64,000 bases of DNA from Nocardioides sp. Soil774 (GTDB taxonomy: Bacteria; Actinomycetota; Actinomycetes; Propionibacteriales; Nocardioidaceae), in contig NZ_LMSM01000001.1 of NCBI RefSeq assembly GCF_001428125.1, positions 63,306 through 127,305 of the forward strand. Direction: 5' to 3'. The notes beneath the pieces are model-generated. The model searched no databases. It was not told where the DNA came from and saw only the letters and a program-made list of their open reading frames with translations. The stretch's first letter is position 1. Every line of letters starts with the position of its first letter. This document shows, piece by piece, positions 24,463 to 33,751 of this stretch. The position numbers and the translations under genes are program-made.

Positions 24463-25500
24463 TCAGCAGGTCGCGAACAGCACCGGTCCGCTCGTCAGGT
24501 CCGACAGGACGTACGTCCCTGCGACCGGCCGCAGGTCGAGCACCACGTCGCGTCCCTCCGAGCCCGCATCCTCGACGGTGAAGCGGTCGGTGAAGTCGCC
24601 GCCCTGTCCCGGGGCCGGCCCAGCAGCGAGCGTGGCCCGGGCCTCGGCGTCCCCGGGCGCGTCGTCGGCGTCCTCGACGCGCATCACCGCACGCAGGTCG
24701 CCGTCTCCGAGCACCGCCATCGCGAAGCCCGACAGCGGGTGCACCCCGCCGGCCGCCGCCACGAGCTGGTCTCCCTCCGCAGCGGCCTCGTCGTCGGCCT
24801 GCGACATCGCCAGCTTCTCGCAGGCGTACGCCCCGTCGTAGACCGCCGCCGCGACCGGCTCGTCCAGGCCCGCGGCGAGGTCGGCGAGGTCGTCGGCGCC
24901 GTCATCCTGGTCCAGCACCTGCTCGAGGAACGGCGCCTCGTCGGAGGCGAGCACGACGTGCTCGTCCTCCAGCAGTGCGAAGTGCTGCAGCTCGGGGGTC
25001 AGGCCCGGGCCGGCGGCGGACAGCACGTCGGGACCGCCGACCCACACGCCGTCGGCCTCGTCGGGCTCGGTCCAGCCCAGTGCGGCGAGCCGTCCGGCCA
25101 GGGCGTCGAAGTCGGTGTCGTCGGCGACGCCGAGCACCTCGACCGCACCCTCGGACGACTGGGCCAGCAGCTCCCACGCGAGGGTGGCGGGGGAGAGGCC
25201 CAGCTGCTCCTGCATCACGCCCGCCGAGGTGCCCAGGGCCGACATCGACGACAGGTCGCGGTCGAAGGCCTTGCCGAGGAAGCCGTCGACCTCCTCGGCG
25301 GACGACCGGGCGCCGACATCGGCGCCCAGCTCGCGGCGTACGGCCGCCCAGTCGGTCCAGGAGGCGCGGCTGGTGCCGGCCGGAGCCATCTCCAGGGCGC
25401 GGGAGAGCGCGGTGGTGGGTGTCAGGAGCCGCCACGCGACGAGCCCGGTGACGGTGACGGCGAGCACGGCCACGAGGGCGACGACGGCACGGCGTGGCAC
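24463..25500 (-). CDS. Secreted or membrane-anchored protein of unknown function
   Basis: A 345-aa protein with an N-terminal hydrophobic segment (AVVALVAVLAVTVTGLVAW) that is either a signal anchor or a Sec signal. The rest is acidic and extracytoplasmic. Two cysteines lie in the outer part: one in DGAYACEKLAMSQ and one at the C terminus (VLFATC). The repeated ALGTSAG, LGVADDTDFDALAGRLAALGW and DVLSAAGPGLTP pattern resembles DUF3352-like surface proteins, but I am not certain. The GTG start at 25500 lies about 40 bases from the divergent Nudix gene. Confidence 0.6.
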   Translation of the reverse strand: MPRRAVVALVAVLAVTVTGLVAWRLLTPTTALSRALEMAPAGTSRASWTDWAAVRRELGADVGARSSAEEVDGFLGKAFDRDLSSMSALGTSAGVMQEQLGLSPATLAWELLAQSSEGAVEVLGVADDTDFDALAGRLAALGWTEPDEADGVWVGGPDVLSAAGPGLTPELQHFALLEDEHVVLASDEAPFLEQVLDQDDGADDLADLAAGLDEPVAAAVYDGAYACEKLAMSQADDEAAAEGDQLVAAAGGVHPLSGFAMAVLGDGDLRAVMRVEDADDAPGDAEARATLAAGPAPGQGGDFTDRFTVEDAGSEGRDVVLDLRPVAGTYVLSDLTSGPVLFATC

Positions 25501-25541
25501 GGGGCTCCTCAGGGGGTCGGGGTGGGTGTGACACTACTTCC

Positions 25542-26411
25542 ATGGAGCCCCGCGACGTGCGCGCTGCCGGTGCCGTGGTGACCCGCAAGGGCGGCCGCGC
25601 CCAGTGGGAGGTCCTGCTGGTGCACCGTCCGAAGTACGACGACTGGTCCTTCCCCAAGGGCAAGCTCGACCCCGGCGAGCACGTGGTCACCGCTGCGGTG
25701 CGCGAGGTCGCGGAGGAGACCGGCCTCGACGTCCGGCTCGGTCCGGCGCTGGGCCGCCAGCGCTACCTGCAGTCCAACGGTCGCTGGAAGACCGTCGACT
25801 ACTGGACCGCGCGGGTGCTCGGCAGCGACGACGTCTCCGGCTACCGGCCCAACGCCGAGATCGACGCCGTCGAGTGGGTGCCGTGGCACGACGCCGAGCG
25901 TCGCCTGACCTACCCGTACGACCGCGACACCCTGGCCGAGGCGCGCCCCCTGCGACGGCGTACGCGGGCGCTCGTCGTGCTGCGCCACGGCAAGGCCCGC
26001 TCGCGCAGCGCGTGGCGGCGCGACGACCGGCTCCGACCGCTCCTGCGCCTCGGCGAGGTGCAGTCCGAGCACCTCGTGCCGCTGCTCGCCGCCTTCGACG
26101 TCACGGTCGCGCACAGCTCGTCGAGCACGCGCTGCGTGCAGACCGTGACGCCCTACGCCGACGTGACGGGGTGGCCGGTGAAGCTGCACGACGTGCTCAG
26201 CGAGGAGGGCGCGGAGGTCGACGGCGTCGTCGACCTCGTCGACTCCCTGCTGGAGTGCGGCGAGAGCGTGGTGCTCTGCACGCACCGGCCGGTGCTGCCG
26301 ACGGTGCTCGACGCGCTCCGCGTGCCCGACGTACGCCTCGAGCCGGGGGCGATGCTCGTCGTGCACCACCGCAAGCGCCGGGTCGTCGCGTCCGAGGTGC
26401 TGACGACCTGA
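25542..26411 (+). CDS. Nudix hydrolase fused to a histidine phosphatase domain (MutT1-like)
   Basis: A 289-aa two-domain protein. The N-terminal Nudix box reads GKLDPGEHVVTAAVREVAEETGL (near residues 45-67) with catalytic REVAEE. The C-terminal domain is a histidine phosphatase (RHG motif RHGKARS near residue 150, second His in CTHRPVLP). Mycobacterial MutT1 has the same architecture; it hydrolyses 8-oxo-dGTP and diadenosine polyphosphates, then dephosphorylates products. That protein sits beside ppk1 in mycobacteria; here ppk1 is 7.5 kb away beyond the pst genes. ATG 25542 fits the family start. The gene is divergent from the DUF3352-like gene. Confidence 0.87.
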   Translation: MEPRDVRAAGAVVTRKGGRAQWEVLLVHRPKYDDWSFPKGKLDPGEHVVTAAVREVAEETGLDVRLGPALGRQRYLQSNGRWKTVDYWTARVLGSDDVSGYRPNAEIDAVEWVPWHDAERRLTYPYDRDTLAEARPLRRRTRALVVLRHGKARSRSAWRRDDRLRPLLRLGEVQSEHLVPLLAAFDVTVAHSSSSTRCVQTVTPYADVTGWPVKLHDVLSEEGAEVDGVVDLVDSLLECGESVVLCTHRPVLPTVLDALRVPDVRLEPGAMLVVHHRKRRVVASEVLTT

Positions 26412-26423
26412 GGGGCGCTCCCT

Positions 26424-26439
26424 AGGCTCCCGGGAGCCT
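26424..26439. terminator. Palindrome after the Nudix gene
   Basis: AGGCTCCCGGGAGCCT is a perfect 16-bp palindrome 13 bases after the stop. It probably forms a terminator hairpin. Confidence 0.45.
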
Positions 26440-26517
26440 GCTCGTCAAGGCCGCCCGGGCGAGTTCATGTGATCGCCGTCTCACGCACGAGTGCACGACG
26501 CCATCCGGTGCGGTCGA

Positions 26518-26535
26518 GTTCATCCTGCGTTCACC
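26518..26535 (+). promoter_or_regulatory. Candidate PHO box upstream of pstS
   Basis: GTTCATC (26518-26524) and GTTCACC (26529-26535) are direct repeats with 11-base periodicity, the spacing of the PhoP-binding PHO box in Streptomyces. A further GTTCATG lies at 26463-26469. The site is about 80 bases before pstS, as expected for phosphate-starvation control. Confidence 0.65.
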
Positions 26536-26612
26536 GACGGCGCCGCGGTCGTTCTCCTGACGTCCCTACCTTCGCTGGTGTCAGCACTCATCAGACTTCA
26601 GGAGCACTCGAA

Positions 26613-27734
26613 GTGAACCGCACTTCTTTCCGCAAGCTGCTCGCCCCGAGCGTGGCCGTCCTTGCCCTCTCGATCTCCCTCACCGCGTGCGGTGCCGGCA
26701 ACGAGAGCGACGCCGCCGCTGGCGACGGCTCGTCCGAGGCCACCGGCGGCCTCTCCGGTGACCTCAACGGCGCGGGCGCCTCCTCGCAGGAGAAGGCGCA
26801 GGGCGCCTGGGCCACCGGCTTCCAGGGTGCCAACGACGGCAACGTGACCGTCAACTACGACCCGGTCGGCTCCGGCGACGGTCGCACCAACTTCATCGAG
26901 GGCGGCGTCAGCTTCGCCGGCTCCGACTCCTACCTCACCGACGACGAGGGCGAGCTCTCCGCGGCCAAGGAGCGCTGCAACGGCGAGGACCCGATCGAGG
27001 TCCCGGCCTACGTCTCGCCGATCGCGGTCGCCTTCAACCTCGAGGGCGTCGACTCGCTCAACATGTCGGCCGACACCATCGCGCAGATCTTCGACGGCAA
27101 GATCACGAAGTGGAACGACCCGGCCATCGCCGAGGAGAACCCCGACGCGGACCTGCCGGACGAGGACATCACGCCGGTCCACCGCTCGGACGACTCGGGC
27201 ACCACGAAGAACTTCACCGACTACCTCGGCAAGGCCAGCAGCTCGTGGTCCTACGAGGCCGAGGACGCCTTCCCGGTCAAGGGTGGCGAGGCCGCTGAGG
27301 GCACCTCGGGCGTCATCTCCGCCGTCTCCGGCGGCACCGGCACCATCGGCTACGCCGACGAGAGCCAGGTCGGTGACCTCTCGGTCGTCTCGGTCAAGGT
27401 GGGCGAGGAGTACGTCGCCCCGTCCCCCGAGGGCGCTGCCCAGGTCGTCGAGTCGTCCCCGGCCGCCGAGGGTCGCGCCGACGTCGACATGGCCGTCGAC
27501 ATCGACCGCACGACCACCGAGGCGGGTGCCTACCCGGTCGTCCTGCTGAGCTACCTCATCGCGTGCCAGAGCTACGAGGACCAGGCCGAGGCCGACCTCG
27601 TGAAGGGCTACCTGTCCTACATCGTCTCCGACGAGGGCCAGCAGGCCGCGTCCGAGGAGGCCGGCTCCGCGCCGCTCTCCAGCTCGGTCGCCGAGAAGGC
27701 CCAGGGCATCGTGGACGCGATCACCGCAGGCTGA
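26613..27734 (+). CDS. pstS: Phosphate ABC transporter substrate-binding lipoprotein PstS
   Basis: A 373-aa phosphate-binding lipoprotein. The signal peptide ends with the lipobox LTAC, so the mature protein is anchored by Cys and followed by an acidic linker. Phosphate-binding segments are visible: LNGAGASSQEKAQGAW, DPVGSGDGRTNF and VHRSDDSGTTKNFTDYL. It captures inorganic phosphate outside the cell for PstCAB. GTG 26613 is used because the signal peptide begins there and an AGGAG site precedes it; an open frame extends to 26469 but lacks a signal. The PHO-box upstream indicates PhoP control. Confidence 0.94.
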   Translation: MNRTSFRKLLAPSVAVLALSISLTACGAGNESDAAAGDGSSEATGGLSGDLNGAGASSQEKAQGAWATGFQGANDGNVTVNYDPVGSGDGRTNFIEGGVSFAGSDSYLTDDEGELSAAKERCNGEDPIEVPAYVSPIAVAFNLEGVDSLNMSADTIAQIFDGKITKWNDPAIAEENPDADLPDEDITPVHRSDDSGTTKNFTDYLGKASSSWSYEAEDAFPVKGGEAAEGTSGVISAVSGGTGTIGYADESQVGDLSVVSVKVGEEYVAPSPEGAAQVVESSPAAEGRADVDMAVDIDRTTTEAGAYPVVLLSYLIACQSYEDQAEADLVKGYLSYIVSDEGQQAASEEAGSAPLSSSVAEKAQGIVDAITAG

Positions 27735-27739
27735 TCCAA

Positions 27740-27762
27740 TGGTCGGGGCAGCTCCCCGACCA
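27740..27762 (+). terminator. Hairpin between pstS and pstC (first)
   Basis: TGGTCGGGG and CCCCGACCA form a perfect 9-bp stem with a 5-base loop, six bases after the pstS stop. It probably attenuates transcription or protects the pstS mRNA 3' end. Confidence 0.6.
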
Positions 27763-27774
27763 CCCACGCCGCGT

Positions 27775-27801
27775 GCGGCGGGCCGGAACCCGGCCCGCCG
27801 C
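27775..27801 (+). terminator. Hairpin between pstS and pstC (second)
   Basis: GCGGCGGGCCGG pairs with CCGGCCCGCCGC around a 3-base loop. Two stable hairpins in the 100-base gap would allow PstS to be made in excess over the membrane components. Confidence 0.6.
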
Positions 27802-27834
27802 ACAGGCGCATGAAACGACTGAGTGAGGTAGCAC

Positions 27835-28776
27835 GTGGCAACCACTGTTGTTGCTGAGGACGCCGGCCGGGCGAAGCCCCGGCTCGGCGACAGGGTCTTC
27901 TCCAGGCTCGCGCTGGTGGCCGGGATCGCGATCCTGGCCGCGCTCGCGGCCGTCTTCATCTTCCTGGCCATCGAGGGCGTCCCCGGTCTGGCCAAGCCCG
28001 CCGAGTTCTACGGCAGCGCGAGCACCTTCTGGGGCTACGTCGCCCCGCTGCTGTTCGGCACCGTGCTCGCCGCGGTCATCGCACTGATCGTCGCGGTCCC
28101 GCTGGCGTGGGGCATCGCCCTCGTGGTGAGCCACTACGCGCCCAAGCGCATCGCGACCCCCATCGCCTACCTCATCGACCTGCTCGCCGCGGTCCCGTCG
28201 GTGGTCTTCGGCCTCTGGGGCATCAGCGTCCTCGCGCTGCAGCTCCGCCCTGCGTACGCGTGGCTCGACGACCACATGGGCTGGCTGCCGTTCTTCGCCG
28301 GTCCCGCGTCGGGCACGGGTCGTACGATCCTCACCGCCGGCCTCGTGCTGGCGATCATGATCCTGCCGATCATCACCGCGATCTCCCGCGAGGTGTTCGC
28401 GCAGACGCCGCGTCTCCACGAGGAGGCCGCCCTCGCCCTGGGCGCCACGCGGTGGGAGATGATCCGCATGGCCGTCTTCCCCTACGCCCGCTCGGGCATG
28501 GTCTCGGCGGTCATGCTCGGCCTCGGGCGCGCGCTCGGCGAGACGATGGCGGTCGCCATGGTGCTCTCGGCGGGCGGTGGGATCTCGTTCAACCTCATCT
28601 CCAGCAGCAACCCCGCCTCGATCGCGTCCAACATCGCCTCCAACTACAAGGAGGGCACCCCGGGCAAGATCCAGGTGCTGATCGCGACGGGGCTGGTGCT
28701 GTTCCTCGTCACCTTCCTGGTCAACTTCGCCGCCCGCTGGGTCGTCCAGCGCAGCGAGAGGAGGCTCGCACGATGA
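27835..28776 (+). CDS. pstC: Phosphate ABC transporter permease PstC
   Basis: A 313-aa integral membrane protein with about six helices. It has the ABC permease loop EEAALALGATRWEMIRMAVFP (EAA motif) and the early PSVVFGLWGIS segment common to PstC. It forms the phosphate channel with PstA. The GTG start follows a GTGAGGTAG-type ribosome-binding site. The stop overlaps the ATG of pstA (ATGA), so the two subunits are translationally coupled. Confidence 0.93.
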   Translation: MATTVVAEDAGRAKPRLGDRVFSRLALVAGIAILAALAAVFIFLAIEGVPGLAKPAEFYGSASTFWGYVAPLLFGTVLAAVIALIVAVPLAWGIALVVSHYAPKRIATPIAYLIDLLAAVPSVVFGLWGISVLALQLRPAYAWLDDHMGWLPFFAGPASGTGRTILTAGLVLAIMILPIITAISREVFAQTPRLHEEAALALGATRWEMIRMAVFPYARSGMVSAVMLGLGRALGETMAVAMVLSAGGGISFNLISSSNPASIASNIASNYKEGTPGKIQVLIATGLVLFLVTFLVNFAARWVVQRSERRLAR

Positions 28777-29864
28777 GCGTCGTCGAAGCTCCCGTCCGAC
28801 CCGCCCCCGAGGCGGTCTCGTTCACCGCGGCCAAGCTGCCGCGCATCGCGCCCGTGCTCGTCGCCGTCGTGGCGATCGCCGCCGCCGCGCTGCCGGTCCT
28901 GCTGCTGGGCTGGGGACTGGTGGCCTGGGTGGTCCTGTCCGCCCTCGTCTTCCTCGTCGCGCTGCCGGTGTGGGCCGCGGCGGTCGAGGGGCGTCGCGGC
29001 GCCACCGACCGGCTGATGACCGGTCTCGTGTGGACCGCCTGCGCGATCGCGATCGTGCCGCTGGCCTCGCTGCTGTGGACCGTGGTGGAGCGCGGGCTGC
29101 CCGCGATCAACACCACCTTCCTGACCTTCTCGATGTACCGCACGAGCCTCGACCAGGAGGTCGGCATCTACCACGCGCTGATCGGCACGCTGCTGATCAC
29201 GCTGTTCGCCGCCGTCATCTCGGTGCCGATCGGGGTCATGGCCGCGATCTACCTGATCGAGTACGGCAAGGGCAACCGGCTGGCGCGCTGGATCACCTTC
29301 CTCGTCGACGTGATGACCGGCATCCCGTCGATCGTCGCCGGACTCTTCGCCTTCGCCCTCTTCATCCTGATCCTGGGGCCGTCGGCCCGGCTCGGGTTCG
29401 GCGGGTCGGTGGCGCTGTCGCTGCTGATGATCCCCATCGTCGTGCGATCGACCGAGGAGATGCTGCGCCTCGTGCCGGACGAGCTGCGCGAGGCGTCGTA
29501 CGCCCTGGGCGTGCCGAAGTGGCGCACGATCGTCAAGGTCGTGCTCCCCACCGCCCTCGGTGGCATCGTCACCGGCGTCACCCTCGCTGTCGCCCGCGTG
29601 GTCGGCGAGACCGCGCCGCTGCTGCTGATCGCGGGACTGACGACACGGACGAACTTCAACGTGTTCTCCGACCGCATGACGACGCTGCCGGTGCTGATCT
29701 TCACCCAGAACGCCAACCCCGGCGTCGCCGAGACGCCCGGCGGCACGCCGCCCGGCATCGAGATCGCCTGGGGCGGTGCGTTGGTGCTGATCGTGATCGT
29801 CATGGTGCTCAACCTCGTGGCCCGCATCATCGGCAGGATCTTCGCCCCCAAGACCGGGCACTGA
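28773..29864 (+). CDS. pstA: Phosphate ABC transporter permease PstA
   Basis: A 363-aa membrane protein. It is longer than typical PstA because of an N-terminal extension with two added hydrophobic segments ([20 protein letters not shown] and a second). The conserved part has [15 protein letters not shown], and the EAA loop is [21 protein letters not shown]. It pairs with PstC and is driven by PstB. ATG 28773 overlaps the pstC stop. A hugely longer frame beginning at 28107 is only the pstC region read in another frame. Confidence 0.92.
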   Translation: MSVVEAPVRPAPEAVSFTAAKLPRIAPVLVAVVAIAAAALPVLLLGWGLVAWVVLSALVFLVALPVWAAAVEGRRGATDRLMTGLVWTACAIAIVPLASLLWTVVERGLPAINTTFLTFSMYRTSLDQEVGIYHALIGTLLITLFAAVISVPIGVMAAIYLIEYGKGNRLARWITFLVDVMTGIPSIVAGLFAFALFILILGPSARLGFGGSVALSLLMIPIVVRSTEEMLRLVPDELREASYALGVPKWRTIVKVVLPTALGGIVTGVTLAVARVVGETAPLLLIAGLTTRTNFNVFSDRMTTLPVLIFTQNANPGVAETPGGTPPGIEIAWGGALVLIVIVMVLNLVARIIGRIFAPKTGH

Positions 29865-29907
29865 GCCCTTCCCCGAACTCGCAGACAGACAAGAGAGACT
29901 CACCCCC

Positions 29908-30687
<780 letters not shown>

Positions 30688-30723
30688 GCCTCGCTCCTGG
30701 GGCGTGTCGCCCGGGGATCGGTG

Positions 30724-30775
30724 TCCGTCATACGAACCCGACCTGATCTGTTGGGCTTCGCATGACGGACCGCGG
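30724..30775. repeat. Palindromic repeat A, left copy (52 bp)
   Basis: A 52-bp imperfect palindrome. GTCCGTCAT on the left pairs with ATGACGGAC on the right, with a less regular centre. The right copy (31921-31972) has the same length and orientation and matches at 44 of 52 positions; most differences are in the loop. Together they bracket the DUF559 gene. Confidence 0.8.
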
Positions 30776-30893
30776 AGACAGCGGGGTCGTCTCAGGGCCG
30801 GCAGCCGTCCACAAGCGCGCGCGAACCCCGGTCGTCCACAGGAGGCGCTGTCGCCGCACGCCGCCTGTCGCCGAGCGGCGCCACCGTGGGTCG

Positions 30894-31856
30894 ATGACGA
30901 AAACGCTCCCGCGCACCGCCGCCCTCCGCGCGGCACGCCGGGCCCTCGCCGTGCGCCTCGCCGACGACCAGGCGGGTGCAGTCTCGCGCCGTCAGCTGTA
31001 CGCCTTGGGGCTCACGCGCGGTGAGGTCCGGGCCAACATCCGCGCAGGACGGTGGCAGGTGGTCGGTCGCCACGTCGTGGTGACCCACACCGGGCCGCTC
31101 CAGCAGTCATCGCTGCTGTGGGCCGCGCAGCTGTCGGGAGGTCGACGCGCACGTCTGGACGGCGCGTCGGCGCTGCTGGCAGCGGGGCTGACCGGCTTCG
31201 ACGTCGACCGGCACCGCGTGTCGGTCCCGCGCGGGGCGCGGGTGTTCCGCGACGCGCAGGTCGACGTACGCCAGACGCGACGGTGGCGTGCCGACGACCT
31301 GTTCCCAGGGGCGGGACCACCACGGACCCGAGCGGAGGTCGCCGCGGTGCGGGGCGCGCTGTGGGCGCGCAGCGATCGTCAGGCAGCCCTGCTCCTGACC
31401 ATGGCCGTGCAGCAGGGTGTCGTGCCGGCCGACCGCATCGCCCGGGCGTTGCTGCAGGTCAAGAAGGCGCCCCGGCTGGGGTTGGTCGCCGACGTGGTGA
31501 CCGACCTCCTCGGAGGTGTCCGAAGCCTGACCGAGCTCGACTTCGCCGGGCAGTGCCGGGCCAGGGGATTCCCCGAGCCCACGCGCCAGGCCGTACGGCG
31601 AGGGCCCGACGGTCGCTACTACCTCGACGTGCTGTGGGAGGACTTCGGCGTGGTGGTCGAGATCGACGGGATCCAGCACGCGCTCGCCCAGGAGGTGGTG
31701 GCCGACGCGTTGCGGCACAACGACGTCACGCTCCAGGACCTCACGGTGCTCCGACTTCCGGTCCTGGGTCTGCGGGTCGCTGCGGACGAGTTCTTCGCGC
31801 AGGTGGAGCGGGCCCTCGTCGAGGGCGGCTGGACCCGCTTGGGACCTGCCGCCTGA
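30894..31856 (+). CDS. DUF559 endonuclease-fold protein with AbiEi-like N-terminal domain (cassette A)
   Basis: A 320-aa protein. The N-terminal region (residues 25-75; GAVSRRQLYALGLTRGEVRANI) resembles the winged-helix AbiEi antitoxin-type domain. The C-terminal 110 residues match DUF559, a Vsr-like PD-(D/E)xK nuclease fold: Glu214 in SLTELDF, Asp245 in YYLDVLW and Glu256-x-Asp258 in VVEIDGIQH. These residues fit a metal-dependent nuclease site. ATG 30894 is preferred, although the frame is open to 30762 inside repeat A. It lies between two direct copies of a 52-bp palindrome in the pstB-PiT gap. Cellular role is unknown; nuclease activity is predicted, not shown. Confidence 0.78.
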   Translation: MTKTLPRTAALRAARRALAVRLADDQAGAVSRRQLYALGLTRGEVRANIRAGRWQVVGRHVVVTHTGPLQQSSLLWAAQLSGGRRARLDGASALLAAGLTGFDVDRHRVSVPRGARVFRDAQVDVRQTRRWRADDLFPGAGPPRTRAEVAAVRGALWARSDRQAALLLTMAVQQGVVPADRIARALLQVKKAPRLGLVADVVTDLLGGVRSLTELDFAGQCRARGFPEPTRQAVRRGPDGRYYLDVLWEDFGVVVEIDGIQHALAQEVVADALRHNDVTLQDLTVLRLPVLGLRVAADEFFAQVERALVEGGWTRLGPAA

Positions 31857-31920
31857 TCCGGCACGCGGACCCGGCCGTCGCTCGACCGAGTCCGGCGTAC
31901 CCAGGCCTGGCGTGCGCCGG

Positions 31921-31972
31921 TCCGTCATCCGGACCCGACCTGATGGGTGCGGGTTCGTATGACGGACCGCGG
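31921..31972. repeat. Palindromic repeat A, right copy (52 bp)
   Basis: This direct copy of the repeat at 30724-30775 begins TCCGTCAT and ends ATGACGGACCGCGG. Its arms pair better than those of the left copy because GGGTTCGT matches the left copy's ACGAACCC. It begins 64 bases after the DUF559 stop and ends 41 bases before the PiT gene. Confidence 0.8.
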
Positions 31973-32013
31973 CGGAGAGGGGGGACGAACCAGAAGAGGC
32001 GGGCGGCGCGACC

Positions 32014-33009
32014 TCAGGGGAGGAAGAGGTGTGCCACGCCGTAGCAGACCGCGGCGGCGAGGGCGGCGGCAGGGAAGGTCAGCACCCAGGCGACGAGGAT
32101 CGACTTCGCCACGCCCCAGCGCACGGCCGACAGGCGCTTGGTGGCGCCCACGCCCATGACGGCGGAGGTGATGGTGTGGGTGGTCGAGATCGGCGCCTCG
32201 AAGACGTACGACGTCGTGTAGAGCACCGAGGCCGCGACCGACTCGGCCGCGAAGCCGCGGGGCGGGTCGAGGTGGATGATGCGACGCCCGAGCGTGCGCA
32301 TGATGCGCCAGCCGCCGGACCAGGTGCCGAGGGAGATCGCGCCCGCCGCGGAGATGATCACCCAGAGGGGGAGGCCGTCGGACTCGGCGGCGTAGCCACC
32401 GGTCACGAGCGCCAGGAAGATGACGCCCATCGTCTTCTGCGCGTCCTGCAGGCCGTGGCCGAGCGCCATCGCCGCGGCGGAGACCGTCTGGGCGATCTTG
32501 AAGCCGCGACTGGTGCGACCCGGGTTGCGGTTGCGGAAGATCCACATGATCGCCAGCATCAGCGCGAAGCCGAGCGTGAAGGCGACCACGGGCGAGACGA
32601 ACATCGGGATGACGACCTTCTCGATCACCACCGCCCAGTTGGCCGTGACCCCGGCGGCGAGCGCGGCACCGACCAGCCCGCCGATGAGGGCGTGCGAGGA
32701 CGACGAAGGGAGGCCGTAGTACCAGGTGATGAGGTTCCACGTGATGGCGCCGAGCAGGCCGCACATCACGATCACCAGGCCGTGGCTGCCGGGCCCAGGA
32801 TCGATGGTGTCGGACACCGTGTGCGCGACCTTCTGGCCGAGGAACGCCCCGACGAAGTTCATGACAGCGGCCATGGCCAGGGCGACGCGCGGCTTGAGCG
32901 CGCCCGTCGACACGGACGTGGCGATCGCGTTGGCCGCGTCGTGGAAGCCGTTGGTGTAGTCGAACACCAGGGCGACGACGACGACCGCGATGATGATCCC
33001 GATCTCCAT
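32014..33009 (-). CDS. Inorganic phosphate transporter (PiT family)
   Basis: A 331-aa membrane protein of the low-affinity phosphate transporter family with about ten helices. The duplicated signature is present as FDYTNGFHDAANAIA near residue 15 and ALGHGLQDAQKTMG in the second half. It imports metal-phosphate by proton symport. It is the second gene of a minus-strand operon with the DUF47 gene, six bases apart. It converges on cassette A and the pst operon, so high- and low-affinity uptake are neighbours. Confidence 0.92.
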   Translation of the reverse strand: MEIGIIIAVVVVALVFDYTNGFHDAANAIATSVSTGALKPRVALAMAAVMNFVGAFLGQKVAHTVSDTIDPGPGSHGLVIVMCGLLGAITWNLITWYYGLPSSSSHALIGGLVGAALAAGVTANWAVVIEKVVIPMFVSPVVAFTLGFALMLAIMWIFRNRNPGRTSRGFKIAQTVSAAAMALGHGLQDAQKTMGVIFLALVTGGYAAESDGLPLWVIISAAGAISLGTWSGGWRIMRTLGRRIIHLDPPRGFAAESVAASVLYTTSYVFEAPISTTHTITSAVMGVGATKRLSAVRWGVAKSILVAWVLTFPAAALAAAVCYGVAHLFLP

Positions 33010-33015
33010 GGAAGG

Positions 33016-33633
33016 TCAGGACTCCTTGACGGCGATCTGCTCCACGATGTTGGCGACCTTCTCGAACGCGTCGATCGCCCCCTCGAGGGACTCGACGATG
33101 TCCTTGAGCTTCATGACCTCGAGGGCCTCGTGCTCGCCGCTGAAGAGGTTGGCCAGGATGCGCCGGTAGGACTTGTCACCGGTGTTCTCGAGGCGGTTGA
33201 TCTCGATCCAGTACTCGTCGAGCGAGCTCATCGACTCCAGCGACGGCATCGCGGCCGCGGTCAGCTCGGCGCAGCGCTGCAGCACCTCGACCTGCTGGGT
33301 GGACTCCGGGGGCAGCGTGGTGACCTCGTAGAGCAGGATGAGGTCGACGGCCTCGTCCATCATGTCCATCACGTCGTCGAGCGCCGAGGCGAGGGAGTAG
33401 ATGTCCTCGCGGTCGAACGGCGTCACGAACGTGCTGTTGACGCGGCGCACGATCGAGTGCGTCGTCTCGTCGGCGGCGTGCTCGGCCTCCCGCATGCGCT
33501 GGGCGACCTCGGCACGCGAGGTGCCTTCGGCCAGCATCTCGCTGAGGAGCTGGGCCCCCACGACGAGGTGGGCTGCGGCCTCGCTGAAGAGGTCGTAGAA
33601 CGAGCTGTCGACAGGGCGGAACTTCAAACGCAC
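33016..33633 (-). CDS. DUF47 family PhoU-like regulator
   Basis: A 205-aa all-helical protein of the DUF47 (Pit accessory/PhoU-like) family. Typical segments are FYDLFSEAAAHLVVGAQLL, REAEHAADETTHSIVRRVNSTFVTPFDREDI and the acidic helix LASALDDVMDMMDEAVDLI. It accompanies and probably regulates the PiT transporter, binding metal clusters. GTG 33633 is preferred because it has a GGAG site and fits the family start; a frame extends to 33693. GTTCACC (33634-33640) and GTTCATC (33656-33662), both read on the minus strand, are 22 bases apart, two turns of the PHO-box period. Confidence 0.85.
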   Translation of the reverse strand: MRLKFRPVDSSFYDLFSEAAAHLVVGAQLLSEMLAEGTSRAEVAQRMREAEHAADETTHSIVRRVNSTFVTPFDREDIYSLASALDDVMDMMDEAVDLILLYEVTTLPPESTQQVEVLQRCAELTAAAMPSLESMSSLDEYWIEINRLENTGDKSYRRILANLFSGEHEALEVMKLKDIVESLEGAIDAFEKVANIVEQIAVKES

Positions 33634-33662
33634 GGTGAACTCCGAACGGGGGGCGGATGAAC
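33634..33662 (-). promoter_or_regulatory. Possible PHO-box half-sites before the DUF47-PiT operon
   Basis: On the minus strand, GTTCATC and GTTCACC start 22 bases apart directly upstream of the GTG. A TAGCAT box at 33672-33677 could be the -10, in which case a bound regulator would block transcription. The spacing is suggestive but the middle repeat is missing. Confidence 0.3.
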
Positions 33663-33751
33663 CGGGAATCATGCTAGGGGGTGATCCGCCCAAGGACGCA
33701 ACCGCGAGGGTCCTTTCGGCTGTGCCCGCCCCGCGCGTCGTCGGCCCGACG

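Noticed and set aside
30762..30893. Extended N terminus of the cassette A DUF559 protein
   Set aside because: The extra 44 residues are Arg/Pro-rich and encoded partly by repeat A. The ATG at 30894 gives a family-like start.
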